A DNA stretch of 64,000 bases from Cavia porcellus (GCF_034190915.1 NW_026947484.1:79989982-80053981), one strand, 5' to 3'. Positions 24,498-36,960 are shown, counted from the first letter of the stretch. The notes: a model not told the origin generated them from the sequence alone. Program-made: numbers and translations.

Positions 24498-24689
24498 CCC
24501 ATTTCTTTTTATCTTCCCTGTTTTTAGGTGAATGGCTTTACATCTGCTATAATGTTCCTCCCTGCTACAGGCCAAAAGCAATAGGATCAAACAATAATTG
24601 ACTGCAAGTTCTGTAATCATGAGTCAAAATATAATTTGTCTTTCTATGATCAAAAATAAGGTTAATGTTTAAAAATTTTAATGAGTTAT

Positions 24690-24990
24690 AGTAAAAGACA
24701 CATTGCCATTAATCCACCCCGAAATCCACCAGTCCCAGCCCTCTCACTGTGAACACACTTGCCCCATCATTCTTACCACTTTCTGAAGCAGCTCTGCAAG
24801 TTCTCTTTCATGAGCGTCTTTGGTTATGCTGTTATGGCTGCCTCGATATCCTGAATCAATTGAAAATGTTTGACTTTCATGGTCATTTTGACTTTGAGGT
24901 AGGGCTGGAAGTCACATGGTGCTAGATCTGGTAAATACGGTGGGCAAGGATACACCATAATGCTTTTATGAGCTTGACATTCCACTGGAT
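24690..24990 (-). pseudogene. Degenerate mariner-type transposase, C-terminal fragment
   Basis: Minus-strand translation around 24965-24890 gives KSIMVYPCPPYLPDLAPCDF. This matches the mariner hallmark in which PPYSPDLAPCD precedes the last catalytic Asp. It continues LKVKM...IQDIEAAITA, a stop, then LMKENLQSCFRKW, as in the mariner C-terminal helix region. In-frame stops and missing upstream catalytic residues show it is dead. No flanking inverted repeats were found by eye. Confidence 0.8.
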
Positions 24991-25049
24991 GACACTCAGC
25001 AGACCATTCACTGTAGTTTTGGTCACACCTTGTAAAGGCACTCGTGAAA

Positions 25050-25170
25050 AAGGCCTTCTAGAACTTCTTCACAAAGTAGTAAGAACAATGCAATAATGTG
25101 TTAGAAGCAAGGGGGCAGTATTTGGAGGGGGACTATTGGAAGTGTGTCCTTTACCAAAATAAATTTTAAA
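25050..25170 (+). pseudogene. Second mariner-type transposase C-terminus, opposite strand
   Basis: Plus-strand frame from 25053 reads AF*NFFTK**EQCNNV, then GQYLEGDY. This resembles the mariner C-terminal pattern of an aromatic-rich helix, KW, then G-x-Y-x-EGD. It has several stops. It faces away from the minus-strand fragment at 24690-24990. Confidence 0.6.
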
Positions 25171-25174
25171 AATT

Positions 25175-27030
25175 TAAACATTACTTGTTTAGCTTAATCA
25201 TGCCTTTTAAGTTAATCGTGTCAGGTACTTTGTTATAGTAACACAAAGTTATCTCAACCTGATTTAAAAGCTGGACATCATACAGTTACCAATGGCTACA
25301 AAGTTATCTGTACATTAAGATAAACAGTGATATGTTTCAAAAAAGCAAACTCCCAAGGTCCAATCCAGCCTCGTGCAACTGGACAATACTGGTAACTGGT
25401 TGCCTTCTATACATCTAAGGCCCCATGCTGTAGGTAGCCATGCCGTCCACCGAAAGCACAGTTCATGCAAGATAAATCTGTTAGAGATGCAGAGAAAGAC
25501 TAGAGCAGCACATGAACCAAAAGGCAGACAAATAGTGCGGGAGACTCAGAGTAGGAAATCAATAAAACTGAAGACTTTTAAATTGACTGATAAATATTTA
25601 GGAGATCAATTTTAAAAGTGAGAGGCAGCATATAAAGTCAATCTTCTGACTCCATTCCAAACTAAGCCAATAAATAAACCAAATAAAACCCAGGGAGATT
25701 GCTGTGAATCAGGCATCCCCCCACCATCTTGCTCTCAGAGTGCAGCCTGAATCTCCCATGTTCATCCCACAAGAATGCAACTTTCACACCAACACTCTTC
25801 CAACCTCCACCACTGCCCAGGAATGTTTTCCCTGAAGCACAGAATCACCAGCTTACTCACTCATCTTATCCTTGGGTTAAACAGAGTCCTCATTACACCA
25901 AGAGATTAAGAACTACGAGATTCCTTTCTATACCACTCACTGGTCTACATTTTTTTACAGGAAGCCTCAGTCTTGCTCCCGTTATTGGGCATTCCTGGTA
26001 ACAAGTTTTATTACAAATATACAGCTTTAAGCCACCTCATAAAGATGGAAAGATACAATATTGCTAGGGTTTATATCCTAAAGTCCCATCAGTCAGCTAT
26101 TGTACATCAATTATCAACTAATTAGTAGAGAGTGCTTAGGCTGACCCTTCTGTTCTCTCTTGTAATGATTTGCCAAGTTAACTGAGAGTTGCTCTGCTCC
26201 ACAGAGACTCTTAGTATAGAAGAGTGTTAAGTAAAGATCACCTACAATTAGCCCAGAAAACCAAAAAGAAAATGTAAGCACATTTTACTGCTTTTTTTTC
26301 CAGCAAATTTTCTGACAATCCCACGGGAAGAGAGTAGATACATCTGTTAACTACGCAAACCTCACTCTGAAAAACTGAAACACTAGTACAAGCACAATTG
26401 AGTAATTTACTGCGCATGGACTGGGTACCCACTTGGTCGCACGCTTGCTCTGTGTTACAGTATACACTCCTGGGAATGTGGTACAGAATGAGTCAGGCAA
26501 TTCTTACTTACAGCCTAATTTACAGTGCCTCGCCAAGGCCTATCCTGTGGAATAAGCTGTGGACATGTGCGAAGCTGGTTAACGTACTTTACAAAATGAA
26601 GACTACATAAACACAGGAATGAGACAAGGGAAGGACAGAGCATATGTTACTGGGAGAAAACTGCCTCGGTTTCCCAAAAACCGTGACCAGTCACATTTAC
26701 GGAGTGCAGGTATGGTTAACCTTCAGTCAGTGAGCTTCCAACATGTGGCAGTGTGTGAACTAACACAGAAAACACTTGGGAAACGCTCCATTTTAAACGG
26801 AGTGGGTTTAATGCTGAGTACAAAAAGAGCTCAAGTGAGACAAAGATCTGCATTTTAAGATGGAGAAGGTTTAGTGGAACTGGTGAGGCTCGAACTGAGT
26901 CCCTCAGTGGCGAAAGGAGAGCATACTGTGAGAGTGAGGTGGACACAGTGGAGGGAGAGGAGCGTGCTGAGGCAGTACGGTGGAAGCAGCTCAGGGGAAG
27001 GAAGGAGTGAGGCATGGAGATGCCACCGCC
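25175..27030. other. Intronic stretch without recognised content
   Basis: Some short pyrimidine-rich text at 25690-25900 has an L2-like flavour but cannot be assigned. No exon is supported. 27835-28305, 28390-29040 and 29165-30270 are likewise blank to me. Confidence 0.55.
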
Positions 27031-27034
27031 TGGA

Positions 27035-27240
27035 GCAGCTTTTCTGACCAGCTGTGTGATCTTGGGCCAGTTCCTTAAACTCTCTGTGCCTCTCTGGAAA
27101 TTTAAGGTATGCTTCTCTGGAAAAGTGGGTGATGATCTTTCCCACTTTCTAAATGTTTGAAGTACTAAATGAATCCTTGTATGTACAGAACTTAAAAACA
27201 GTGTCCAGCACACAGTAAGAATTCCATAAGCTTCGGGTAT
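27035..27240 (+). mobile_element. MIR SINE
   Basis: Contains 'gaccagctgtgtgatcttgg', 'ttccttaaactctctgtgcc' and 'gtccagcacacagtaagaat', the MIR core and 3' segment. Confidence 0.88.
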
Positions 27241-27484
27241 TCATAGTCTCACTAACATGCTATGAAATGGCTCAACATCTCCATGGCCAAACACTGCCAA
27301 AGGGCTACGGGGCGTTTTTAGGCATGAGTGTGACATGATGAAAGACTATGAGGAGAACAGTCTATTTTTAGCACACTGGGGAGCAAGGCAAAGACGGAAG
27401 GCAGAAAGCTAACTACGAAGATGCTGCGTTATGATCGCAGCATGAGGGCTGCAGGCACAATCAGAGTGGACAGGAGAACTCCAA

Positions 27485-27830
27485 CTCTTCTTTTTCTTAT
27501 GTATTATTACATGTTTGTAACTCATGCAGTTTACAGTCATCTTAGGCAGTAGTTTCATGTACATATTACAGCTTATTGTTTCTTATCCCCTTATCTCTTC
27601 TCTCCCTCCTCCTCTGATTCCCTAACCACCTTTTGGTACCTGTTGAATCGATCAGCACTAGCGCCTGTTATGGCTTATGATATTTACGTTGATTAGGGTT
27701 ATTATGTTGCGATATATGCCATATCTTTATACCTGTCGTTTCCCCTTCCCTCCCTCTGCCCCCTCTTCCTGTTTCCTTGTACATTTCCCTATTGTGCATA
27801 ATTTGTCCCTTTCTATTTTAATTCTTGGTA
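27485..27830 (-). mobile_element. Probable L1 3' untranslated region
   Basis: Plus strand is rich in 'ttccctccctctgccccc' and 'ttattacatgtttgtaactc' stretches, typical of antisense L1 3' UTR. It resembles the 3' end of the element at 54645. No ORF2 is attached. Family assignment is uncertain. Confidence 0.5.
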
Positions 27831-28305
27831 AGAAGTAAATATAAATTGTTGAAATGCCTTTAAGAAGCACTAAATTCCAAATTTTTCTTCCATACATCAA
27901 AGTCATGTATCTCCTAAGTTGCTACTTCTCCTGAAGACAACCAGAAACAAAGGATAAAGGAGGAGGGGTAAAGCTCCCTATTGGTAAGACCTGTTCGCCA
28001 TATGCAACAACGACTATGACTCTGTCACATAATGACTGCTCAGCCAATGTATGTCAAGAGAAGAGGTGAAAAATTGCCTCGTAGGGCAATTAAAAAGCAA
28101 GGGTAATTTGGCGTCACAAATGAAGTTAAGAAATTTGTATGTATGTGAGTCAGGCTGTGAAAAAATGATGAGGTTTCTAGAGAACACAACTGTTGCTGTG
28201 TCCTTTTTCTCTGAATTATGAACAGCTAGTTCATTTCTATTTTCCATTAATTTTTTACCTCTTCTCCATGCTCCCTCCTATTGTACACATTAGTTTTTTA
28301 CCTCT

Positions 28306-28308
<3 letters not shown>

Positions 28309-28385
<77 letters not shown>
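28309..28385. repeat. (CA)n(TC)n compound microsatellite
   Basis: About 14 CA units (28309-28337) abutting about 23 TC units (28339-28385). Confidence 0.97.
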
Positions 28386-28387
<2 letters not shown>

Positions 28388-29044
28388 GTGAAGAGAGTAT
28401 AGATGAACTTAATATAAATCAATGGAGCTTTTTAAAGTATCTAAGTGCTGGTTCAAAAGTAAACTCCCAGCCAATCCGAACTCAGTATCTAAGATCTTAC
28501 ATAGGAGCCATTAAAGCTGCTGGTCCATCTCTATTTTTCCCCAAACAATAATTCCTTTGAACTTTCCAAAGAGATACACTATCATTAAAGTTTTTTCTAT
28601 TCCACATTTTGCATGGGCTTGCAAGACTAGATGGTATGTTGAGAGGCAGTAGCTCCCAAGAAAAGGCAAGTGGTTTTAAATTGCATGCTTTTTCATTAAC
28701 AATTAAGTCACTCATATTGTAAGAAACAGGAAGTACCCTCCTTCCTCCCCAAAGTTCCCCAGGGCTGCTCAACTGTCACGTCACCCCAAACACCCTTTCC
28801 TTCTCTAGGTTGCTATGTTTCAAAGCCCACTCAGCAGCTGAGGTGAATGTCAAAAAAACTCGAGTAACTGTATTGTGTGCTCCACTGTCTCTTATAAAAG
28901 AGATGAACGTATTACACTGTTTGAATTTGTCCCCTCAGTCCTATATAGAAGAGCAAATTCGTTGAGATTATGCCAATAAATCAGAATCCTGCAGAAGTTT
29001 CTGAAAGAGGAGAGCACCCCTAGGGGAAGACCAGAGAAATGGAG

Positions 29045-29160
29045 AGAAATATATATGTGAAATTAAATATTTTATATATATAAAATTTTATATACAATAT
29101 ATATAATTCTACATACAATATGTATAATTTTCTATATAATATAAATAAGAACATATACAA
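29045..29160. repeat. TA-rich low-complexity region
   Basis: Repeated TATATA/ATATAAAA words and self-complementary AT tracts. It could extrude or form slipped structures. No gene content. Confidence 0.85.
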
Positions 29161-30274
29161 GATAATTATACTACTAATCTGTTAGTTCAATGGTTTGTGC
29201 TTTCATTGTTTAATCATTTTTTCATTCCTGTATCTTGTGATCTGAGCAACTACTTTGAACAAGATGCAATGTATTAACCATTGTTAATCTCCTACCACGT
29301 TGATTTGAAATTCTGTGTCACTGTTTTCATTTTAGAGCAGTTTAATGGTCCCCAATGAGGCAACTCCAAAGGAAGTTAATGGAGGCAGACAGTACTGCTA
29401 CCTGACAACTGTATAGAGTCTACAACTTTGTTCCTAAGGTTCCTCGTTCCACCAAAGCCTCCTGCATTCCCAAGCAATGCACAGAGAAAAGCAGACCCCA
29501 GAGACCATATAGGGCAACCAGCAGCAGCCTAGTGTGCAAAGAACCAAAAACTCCATAGGAATGTTCTAGACGCTGGAATATTGTTCTATCTGGCAAGGTG
29601 TGAAGGTGTCATCCCAAAATGACTGAAATTAATTCCCCACTAAACAGCAAGATGGTCTTAGAGTTTGATGCATTTTGATTTAATGGACATAATTCAAAGA
29701 ACTCGTTCTTGTACATATGAGTTGGTAGAATAAATTGTATCCATTACAGAGATTCAGTTAAAATTGTAGAGCTATGAAGCCTGAAATATCTACCTTTTGG
29801 CTCAAACAACTTGTCATTGTATAAAATGATGTAATTTTAATCAAACTGTTAAAATATAAAAACAAGATTTTCACATGGTAAATCTCAATGCACAAGCAAT
29901 CTGGTTGGGGCCTACATAATTCTAGTTTCTTCTGTTCCTTTACATAAGGCTATTTTTTGAATTTAACAAAAAAGAACCAGACTAATCTAAGCATCTCTGC
30001 ATACATAACTTATTATTAAAGTGACTGTAACTGTTTTATGTCTGTACCCTGTGGATGTTAATTCAGACCCTGTAGTAGCAACAACTCTTAACAAGTAGTA
30101 TCTGAGTTTAGGTCAAACAATAAAGAGCACCACTTTCAATTCGGATTCGTTCTCATTAAAACACAAAAGAAATCCTATACATACTGATGTTGGTATTTTA
30201 AAAAACTTAAATTAGAAGCATTAGTTACTAATCTGAATGTGAACATTAAAGCTGAAAATCATTGTGAATAAAAA

Positions 30275-30565
30275 GTTGAATGCTAATCAGACAGTTGGTT
30301 AGGGCGAAGTATCAATTTGACTGCCTTTGGGACCCACCTGGGTCAAACACAGTTCTGGTGTTCTAGGTGGGTCATGATGCATGACTTTGGGTACTACATA
30401 TGGTCCCAGTCTTCATGAATTAGCAGCTTTGCTCCAACGTGTCATTCTGCCATGATGCTTCTCCTGAGAGCCAGCTGACCATGCCCTGAATCCCCCTGAA
30501 ACTGAGCCAATTTCTCCTGTAAGTTCAAGACACCAGGTATTGTGTCTTAGTGACAAGAATGATGA
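30275..30565 (+). mobile_element. LTR-like relic (MaLR-type, uncertain)
   Basis: The 3' part 'tctgccatgatgcttctcct...ctgaaactgagccaatttct...tcttagtgacaagaatga' follows the pattern of the R-U5 end of MaLR-type LTRs (compare 62842-63245). The 5' part is not clear. Confidence 0.45.
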
Positions 30566-30630
30566 CTTGGTTGAAAGGCTTAATACAAGGTTGAAAGCTT
30601 GGTTGAAATTTTTCAATACAAGGTTGAAAG
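30566..30630. repeat. 32/33 bp tandem duplication
   Basis: Units 30566-30597 and 30598-30630 both start CTTGGTTGAAA and end AATACAAGGTTGAAAG, differing only in a short T-rich middle. Confidence 0.85.
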
Positions 30631-31339
30631 TTTCTTTCCTGAATAATGCACAAGTTCTTAGAAGGGAAAAAATAACACATCATGAGCAATTTAAAACCCT
30701 ATAGCTTTCAAAGTAAATGAAAAGGAGAGAAACAAAATTCTTCTCCAATTCTCAAAAGGTTAATTAAACAGAAGTTTTGGTGGCGTCTCCAATTTAGTGT
30801 TGGAATACCTCCTCAGCTCACTGCTCTGGGAGAACCAAAGTATGAATCAATTGCCAGGATTTATTCCCTTCTATCCTATGCATCCTGTAACAAAATAAAA
30901 ATAACAACTACAGGTAAATAATCTCACTTTGATCTTCTTGAACTATGAGAGAAACTTAACCTTGAAAGAAATCCATAGTTTTGGAATTAAATATTATAGT
31001 GAATCCCAATCACATCCTTACAAGTGCACAGAAAAAGTTATGAAACTACTGCCAAAATATTTTCAATAAGGAAGACTATTAAACATCAATTTCAGCAAGG
31101 CTAAACTCTAAGTTCTCAAAATGGAGTCTCTTTGTTAAACCATCTAAGTGTTTAGCATTTAAAGATACGTATGTTTCAGAAAATTTTTAAGGAACCCAAT
31201 ACATTTTAGTATTAATAAACAAAGAAATTGCTTCCCTCCCCTAGTTCTTACAGCTATAACCTAGCCCACTCTCTGAAATACTAACCTTGTAAAATATCCA
31301 CAAAATAATAATAAAATACAAAGCGTCTTTTCTTCTTTT

Positions 31340-31980
31340 TCCCCTAGTTGTACTGGAGTATAACTGGCAAATAAAATAAGTCTAAATTTAAGGCATGCAC
31401 TGTGCAAATTTAAGGTGTATAAATTTATTTTTATGTATACAGTATGATTACCACAACTAGGTTAGTCAATACATCCATCATCCCATAGTTACTTCTGTGT
31501 GCTTATGTGTACCTACATGTGAACATGCTTGGTAAAAGCTTAACATACATCCTCAAAATAAATTTTAAGTCTATAGCCAAGTCCCGTGGTGGTACATGTC
31601 TGTCTGTAATCCAGCTCTCTGGGAGTCTAGGGCAGGACTGCAAGTTCAAGTCCAGCAATTTAACACTTTAAAAGGCTGTCTCAAAAAAAAAAAAAATTTA
31701 AGGGCTGTAAGCACAGCTCAGTGCAAAGGCCCTGAGTCCCATCTCCAGAACTAGAAAAATATTTTTTTTTCAATTCTACAATACACTTTTGTTAACTACA
31801 GCCACTTTGCTGTACACTAGATCTCTAGTTTATTCATCTCACAGAAAGGAATTCTTGTATTCTTAGGTCCTATTTCCTCCACCCTCCAACTCCTGGCAAC
31901 CAACCACCACTCTACTCTTTTTCCTTGAGTCCCCCATTTCAGATTCCATATACAAGTCCGATCACCCGGCATTTGCTGTC
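31340..31980 (-). mobile_element. Old L1 (L1M-type) 3' end interrupted by a SINE
   Basis: Plus-strand 'ttgtactggagtataactgg', 'gtatacagtatgattaccac' and, after the SINE, 'acagccactttgctgtacac', 'ctcctggcaaccaaccacca', 'cagattccatatacaagtc'. These follow the antisense order of mammalian L1M 3' sequence. The B1-ID dimer at 31574-31775 splits it. Confidence 0.8.
31574..31775 (+). mobile_element. B1-ID dimeric SINE nested in L1
   Basis: The B1 half has 'cccgtggtggtacatgtctg', 'gtaatccagctctctgggag' and 'caggactgcaagttcaagtc'. The A-rich linker is at 31682-31698. The ID half has 'gctgtaagcacagctcagtg' and 'aaggccctgagtcccatctc'. Inserted into the L1 relic, hence younger than it. Confidence 0.82.
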
Positions 31981-31984
31981 CTTG

Positions 31985-33925
31985 CTATCTTTTCATCCTT
32001 CACTTTCTTCTATTAAGCATACTAAGCTGTCCACTGTAAAACCATCTCAATGTCCCAAAAAAAGTTCTGTTTGGAATTCTAGGATCCAGCCAATGAGAAA
32101 GAGAAAGGAATGGACAGAGTCTTCCTTCCAATTTAAACATAGTGAGCATCTTTGTTTGAAAAAATTTTCCCACTATCTTCTTTCAAAAATGTGTCAGAGG
32201 GGCTTAAATGCGGGTGCAGAGGAAGGGAGACTGAGACAGTTATTGTTCCTCGGGCCAGAAGGCAAAGGGACAAAGATTGAGAAACTTTGCTGTCTGAGTG
32301 TTGTTCTGTCATATGACACCAGCTACATGGGGAATGCTAGTAACACCTCAACCCAGAGGAGGAAAGAATAGAGCCTGAAAGAAATTTGAAAAGAGTATAA
32401 TTCAGCCCGACCGACTTGTTTTTTGACACGTAACCTTGAAAAGAACAATTTTACCTCAGAAACCTGGCAAGTGCAACCTGACTTTTTTATAAGTTATAAG
32501 CGTGCATTTTACTAAATGCATGAAGATAGAGTGAGGGAGAGAAAGGCCAGGTATCCGAAGACAGGGTGTTTGCCAGGTTTCTCATTTCTGTGTCATTTCT
32601 GTTTAGTCGGTCAAATGAAAATTCAAAACCATATAATTAGATGGTTGTTTATACATGATTAAGCATGAGCTCATTGGACTCCACATGCCAAAAAGTCAGA
32701 GATGTGGTTAAGGGCAAGAAGGAACTATTAATAAAAGGAAATAAAGCTGTAATACAGTTTTCACATGAATAAAAATAATTCAAAGGTCTCTACATGGTAA
32801 AAGAGAGAAAAATCAACCCTGAGTAAGATCAAGAAACCAGATAAAAGTTTTTTAAAATTTAAATTAAAATAAAAAGGAAACCAGATAATTTTATAAATGG
32901 GTAGAATTCATGATCTATAAAACATAAGCCACTGGTATGAAAAGCCTTTGCTCTTCTATGATTCTAAACCTATTTTTGCTTCTCATAAATATAACTCCCA
33001 ATGAGAACATAACAAAACTTACCTGTATTGTGTTTCTTTAGGATTGTTCTGGGAAATATTTAAGCAAGAACATGTTGTTCATTTACAAGAGTTACTTGTT
33101 CTTCCTAACTATCTTCACAGGAATCCTCTCTGGAGAAACCAAGAGTTGGCAGCTCCCTTGAAAACGGCAGTGTCTTTCGTTTTTCAAAACTGCAGAGTTT
33201 TCTCCTCAAAATGAAGGGAGTTCAGGGAAAGCAAAGTTTACCTGACCATAACCTTGCTAAAGGTAAGATGGATCTTCCCAGACCTGTGATCTTAAGACTG
33301 GGGCTCTGAAAAGCAGTGAACCAACTGCACACAGATCAAACACCCAGCTACAGACAAGGTCAGAGGGCAAGTCTTTCAGATGACAGAGAACAAACTGATC
33401 TAGGATCAGCCTGCTACTCCTACCTCAGGTAAGGTTTTCAAGCCTGCTGGGAAAATACACCAATCCAGGTTCCAGGAGGCCACCTCAGCAAATGAAAACC
33501 TAATCCCAGGAGTGGTTCCACTGTGTTATTATCTATAACCAAACACTCTTGGCTTGCCAGTGTTGTGACTTATACTCTGATAGATAGTAGAGCCCACTGG
33601 TGGAAAGACAGGACATGAAATAAAAATGAGTGGAGTCCATGAGAAAGCTAACACACAGCTGTAAGAATGAGGTTAAATAATGAGTCTAACACTCCAAAAG
33701 CTTGCAACACCTGTAAAACAGCCAAATCTCAAAACAGTTTCCAAAATCACATTCATTTCCAACATGCTACAGACATCCAATCTTAATCTCAACTTCCCAA
33801 TCTTCCCTAGCATCAACCAGTTCTGTTCTAAGAGCAATCTTCAATTCATGTTTTAAGAACATGCTGCTTAGAATTTAAACAAAATAGACTGAATATACTT
33901 TCTTTAATCTGTATGATAATTTTAA
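31985..33925. other. Intronic stretch without recognised content
   Basis: The first part lies in a 148-codon plus frame that overlaps the L1 relic and shows no domain. The rest is AT-rich single-copy-looking DNA. 30640-31335 is similar. Confidence 0.55.
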
Positions 33926-33929
33926 AATA

Positions 33930-34102
33930 TGCATTTTTTTTTTGGCAACACTGGGGATCAAATCCAGGATTTTCTTTGCATGGGATTTATTTTGAGATAG
34001 GACCTTGCTAAACTGCCCAAACAGGACTAGAATTTGTAATCCTGCTTCAGCTTCCCAGAATGCTGGGATTACAGGTATACACCACAGCACCCAGCCCAAA
34101 AT
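33930..34102 (-). mobile_element. B1-ID dimeric SINE
   Basis: Plus strand shows a T-run, an antisense ID remnant ('caacactggggatcaaatcc'), then an antisense B1 body ('agaatgctgggattacagg', 'caccacagcacccagccc'). The dimer order is correct for minus orientation. Confidence 0.85.
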
Positions 34103-34344
34103 ATGGAAACTTTAAAAAATTTCATTTCAAAAAACTCACGTGACCACAGAGTGCATACCTGAAAAGGTATAGACAATTGAGACATGGCACAAGACTCATA
34201 ATTAATTTGGCAACTTTAACTTATAAAACCTTCTGTATTATCTCTGTGTCTTACATGAAATAGGTACTTTGTTCTAAAGATACTTTTTAATTACTGGCCT
34301 CACTTGGTAAAACTCATTTCTTAGCATATTTATTTAGTATTAGA

Positions 34345-34465
34345 AGTTCCAAAAGCCACAGGGAGACAGACGGATTGCCATGAGTTTGAGGTCAACCTAG
34401 GCCATACAATGAGTCCAAGGCCAAGCTCGACTATAAAGTGACACTGTCTCAAAAAATAAAACAAT
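34345..34465 (+). mobile_element. B1-type SINE (5' truncated)
   Basis: Has 'gccatgagtttgaggtcaac', 'taggccatacaatgagtcc' and 'gacactgtctcaaaaaataa', the right part of a B1 with A-rich tail. Confidence 0.8.
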
Positions 34466-34469
34466 ATGA

Positions 34470-36560
34470 AAACAAAAACCCCAAACGTTTAGGGGAACGT
34501 GCACTTCCATAAAACAAACTCTTCATGTTCTAGAAATTCATGGATTTTTGTCTTCAATGCTGAAAGAGAAGGGGAAATTTACTAACTTAATAAACATGGA
34601 TTATTTGAGAGTTTAATATCTACTCTGGCTCAAGATAAGAAATGTGATAATTTATTCCCAAACAATGTGTGGCATGTAACTCAAAACCGTTTCTCATCAA
34701 TAATTAATATTAATAATTAACAAGTATAAACAACAAAAATACCTTTTGGACATGTTTCAACCGGGTCCTTTCCTCATTCCACAGGTTGCCTATTGCTCCT
34801 CTTTACCCTCTGTTTGGGGTTAATAACTAAACTTCCCTCATCTCTGACATGCAACACTACCCAACAGCAATCTTCCAAGAATGCGTTTACAAATACATAA
34901 GACTGAAAAGAAAAAAACTCTTATCAAAGTCACCTGAATCGGGCACATGAATTTCTAAATTGCAACTACAGTTACAATCCACTCCACAGTGAGGTTTCTC
35001 TTCCCTAAGGACAGCACCCTGCAGAAAGCTCACCTCACTCACCTGTTCTCTTACCTAGACATGGAGTTTCTTCTGTCTCTAATCAGCCTAATAATAAAGA
35101 TTAATCTTCTCCATAAACACAGCAAAAGAGAAAGATAATGTACGAGCTACTCATTTAGCCTGGATCAGAACCAATGTCTGAAGACTTTTTCTGACACATA
35201 ATAATCCTACAAATTTACAGACCACTACGTGATATTCTGATACAGGGACGCCAAGCATTTTACTTGGTACTCATACCAAATAGCATTTCATTTCTTTCTA
35301 AAATTGTATTGCTTTTCTTTTCCCGTTTATCTGCTTGACAGCATCTTCAAAGTCAAATGTGCTCACTCTTACAACAAATTAAAGGCATCTCATCACTTGT
35401 CTCTTATTCACCGGATATCTTTCCCTGGCATCACATGTTTAAAATTTTAAGCCCTTTGCAATGAATCTCCTTTGGCCATTCATTCCTTCACCAAAACATA
35501 CACTGTGCAGGTAATAGCCTAAGAAATTTTAAAAGTGCAACATCATGCCGTATTTTAATTTTCATAGCAAATACAAATTTCCCATTCCAGTCCCCTCTGC
35601 TCACTCTATATATTGCCATTATTCTTTATGAAATATTATCAGACTCATCAGCAACAGCATGTTGTATTTAAATAGATTCATGTTCCTAGTTCCCAGGCTG
35701 TTTGGCCCGAGCACTTCAAAGTGTTGGAAACTAGAAGTCCTTCCGCGCAGTGGAGCGTCCATGTGCAGTTCTGCTTGGGTACACATGTGAGTATGGAGGT
35801 GTTTATGTCTTGCTCTTCACTGGGGGCCTCAGACAGCTGTGCAGAATATTTTGTATACATTTCCAGGGCTACTCGCTCTGTGGTTTCACAAAGTACAGGC
35901 AACAGGAACTTGCAGGGACTTCTAAGACACTCAGCAACAGCTGGCGTGCAGGGAGAGAAGAGTCTCTAACAAATGCAGCCTAAGAAACAATGTCTCCCTT
36001 CAGGTGGAACTGCTCGTGAAGTCAGCCAGTACTGGTTAGTGGGGACAATACTGGGTAGGTCATTAACTTGCCTGGGTCAGAGCAGACGTCGATGAGCTCA
36101 CCCACCTTTCTGCAAGCGCTATTTTAGCTGCTGAGTTTATACAAATAAAACCCATAATTTTCTAATGGCTAAACTAGGAATGTGTTCGAAAATAGCTCTC
36201 TGCGAACCCTGCAGAAGACACCCAGGGAATTCACAAAGGTGCCTGGACAGTCTGTTCAAGTCTGCACACAGCTCTATAATAGTTACATATGTACAGCATT
36301 ATACTGAAAACAAGGGGCCACATAAGCAAACAAAGTTGGTTTGCAAAAAAGGATTGAGTATTTTAGATTTTTTAAGTGGGGTGGTGACTACAACATTAAG
36401 TTTTCTCCCTCTCCCTTTTTCTTTTGCATAGAAAAGAGTTAGTGGTTAACTACACAAAGCAGTTAACATTTAACTTGAAGGCTGGGAATGCTTGAGCTCC
36501 TAAATCCCCCCCCCCCTTTCTTACTGAAGCTAAAATAGTTTCAGGAAAATTCTTACTAAT
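34470..36560. other. Intronic stretch, less AT-rich near 35690-36120
   Basis: No gene is identifiable. The part near 35690-36120 has more CpG than its surroundings and no transposon that I recognise. See the finding on a possible alternative promoter. Confidence 0.5.
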
Positions 36561-36564
36561 TATC

Positions 36565-36960
36565 ACTGATTCTGGATGAGATGTGGCAGCACCAGTTTCC
36601 TTGCTGCACTCACAGGAGGCTTGACCCCACCACCAATCCCTTCACAGGTCCTCCATCTCAGCAGCCAGAATCCCTGACCTCCACACCTGGCACACTCCCT
36701 TGACAAAGATCAGCTCAAATGTCACCTCCTCCTGGAACCTCTACACCTCCCATGCCAAATTCAAAATGCCTTATCCCTCCTCTAAACTCCCAGGATGTTA
36801 TTTGTGCATCTTTTGTGTTGTTGATCACAGCTGCCTTTTCCCCTTATATATATGATCTCCCCCCACCCACCTTACTGGCAGGTCCCTGAAGGAAGAGACT
36901 GTACCTTATCTGCCTTCACACACACCCCCCACCCAATTCTCACCTGTGCAGTCCCAGACC
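36565..36960 (+). mobile_element. L2 LINE 3' end relic
   Basis: Contains 'cagctcaaatgtcacctcct', 'cctggaacctctacacctcc', 'ttgttgatcacagctgcc' and 'ggtccctgaaggaagagact', in the order of the L2 3' consensus. Confidence 0.82.

Noticed and set aside
26716..27213. 165-codon minus-strand frame
   Set aside because: Overlaps a MIR relic in antisense. No domain, splice context or codon pattern supports a gene.
31925..32371. 148-codon plus-strand frame
   Set aside because: Begins inside an antisense L1 3' end and continues into single-copy DNA. The peptide has no recognisable features.
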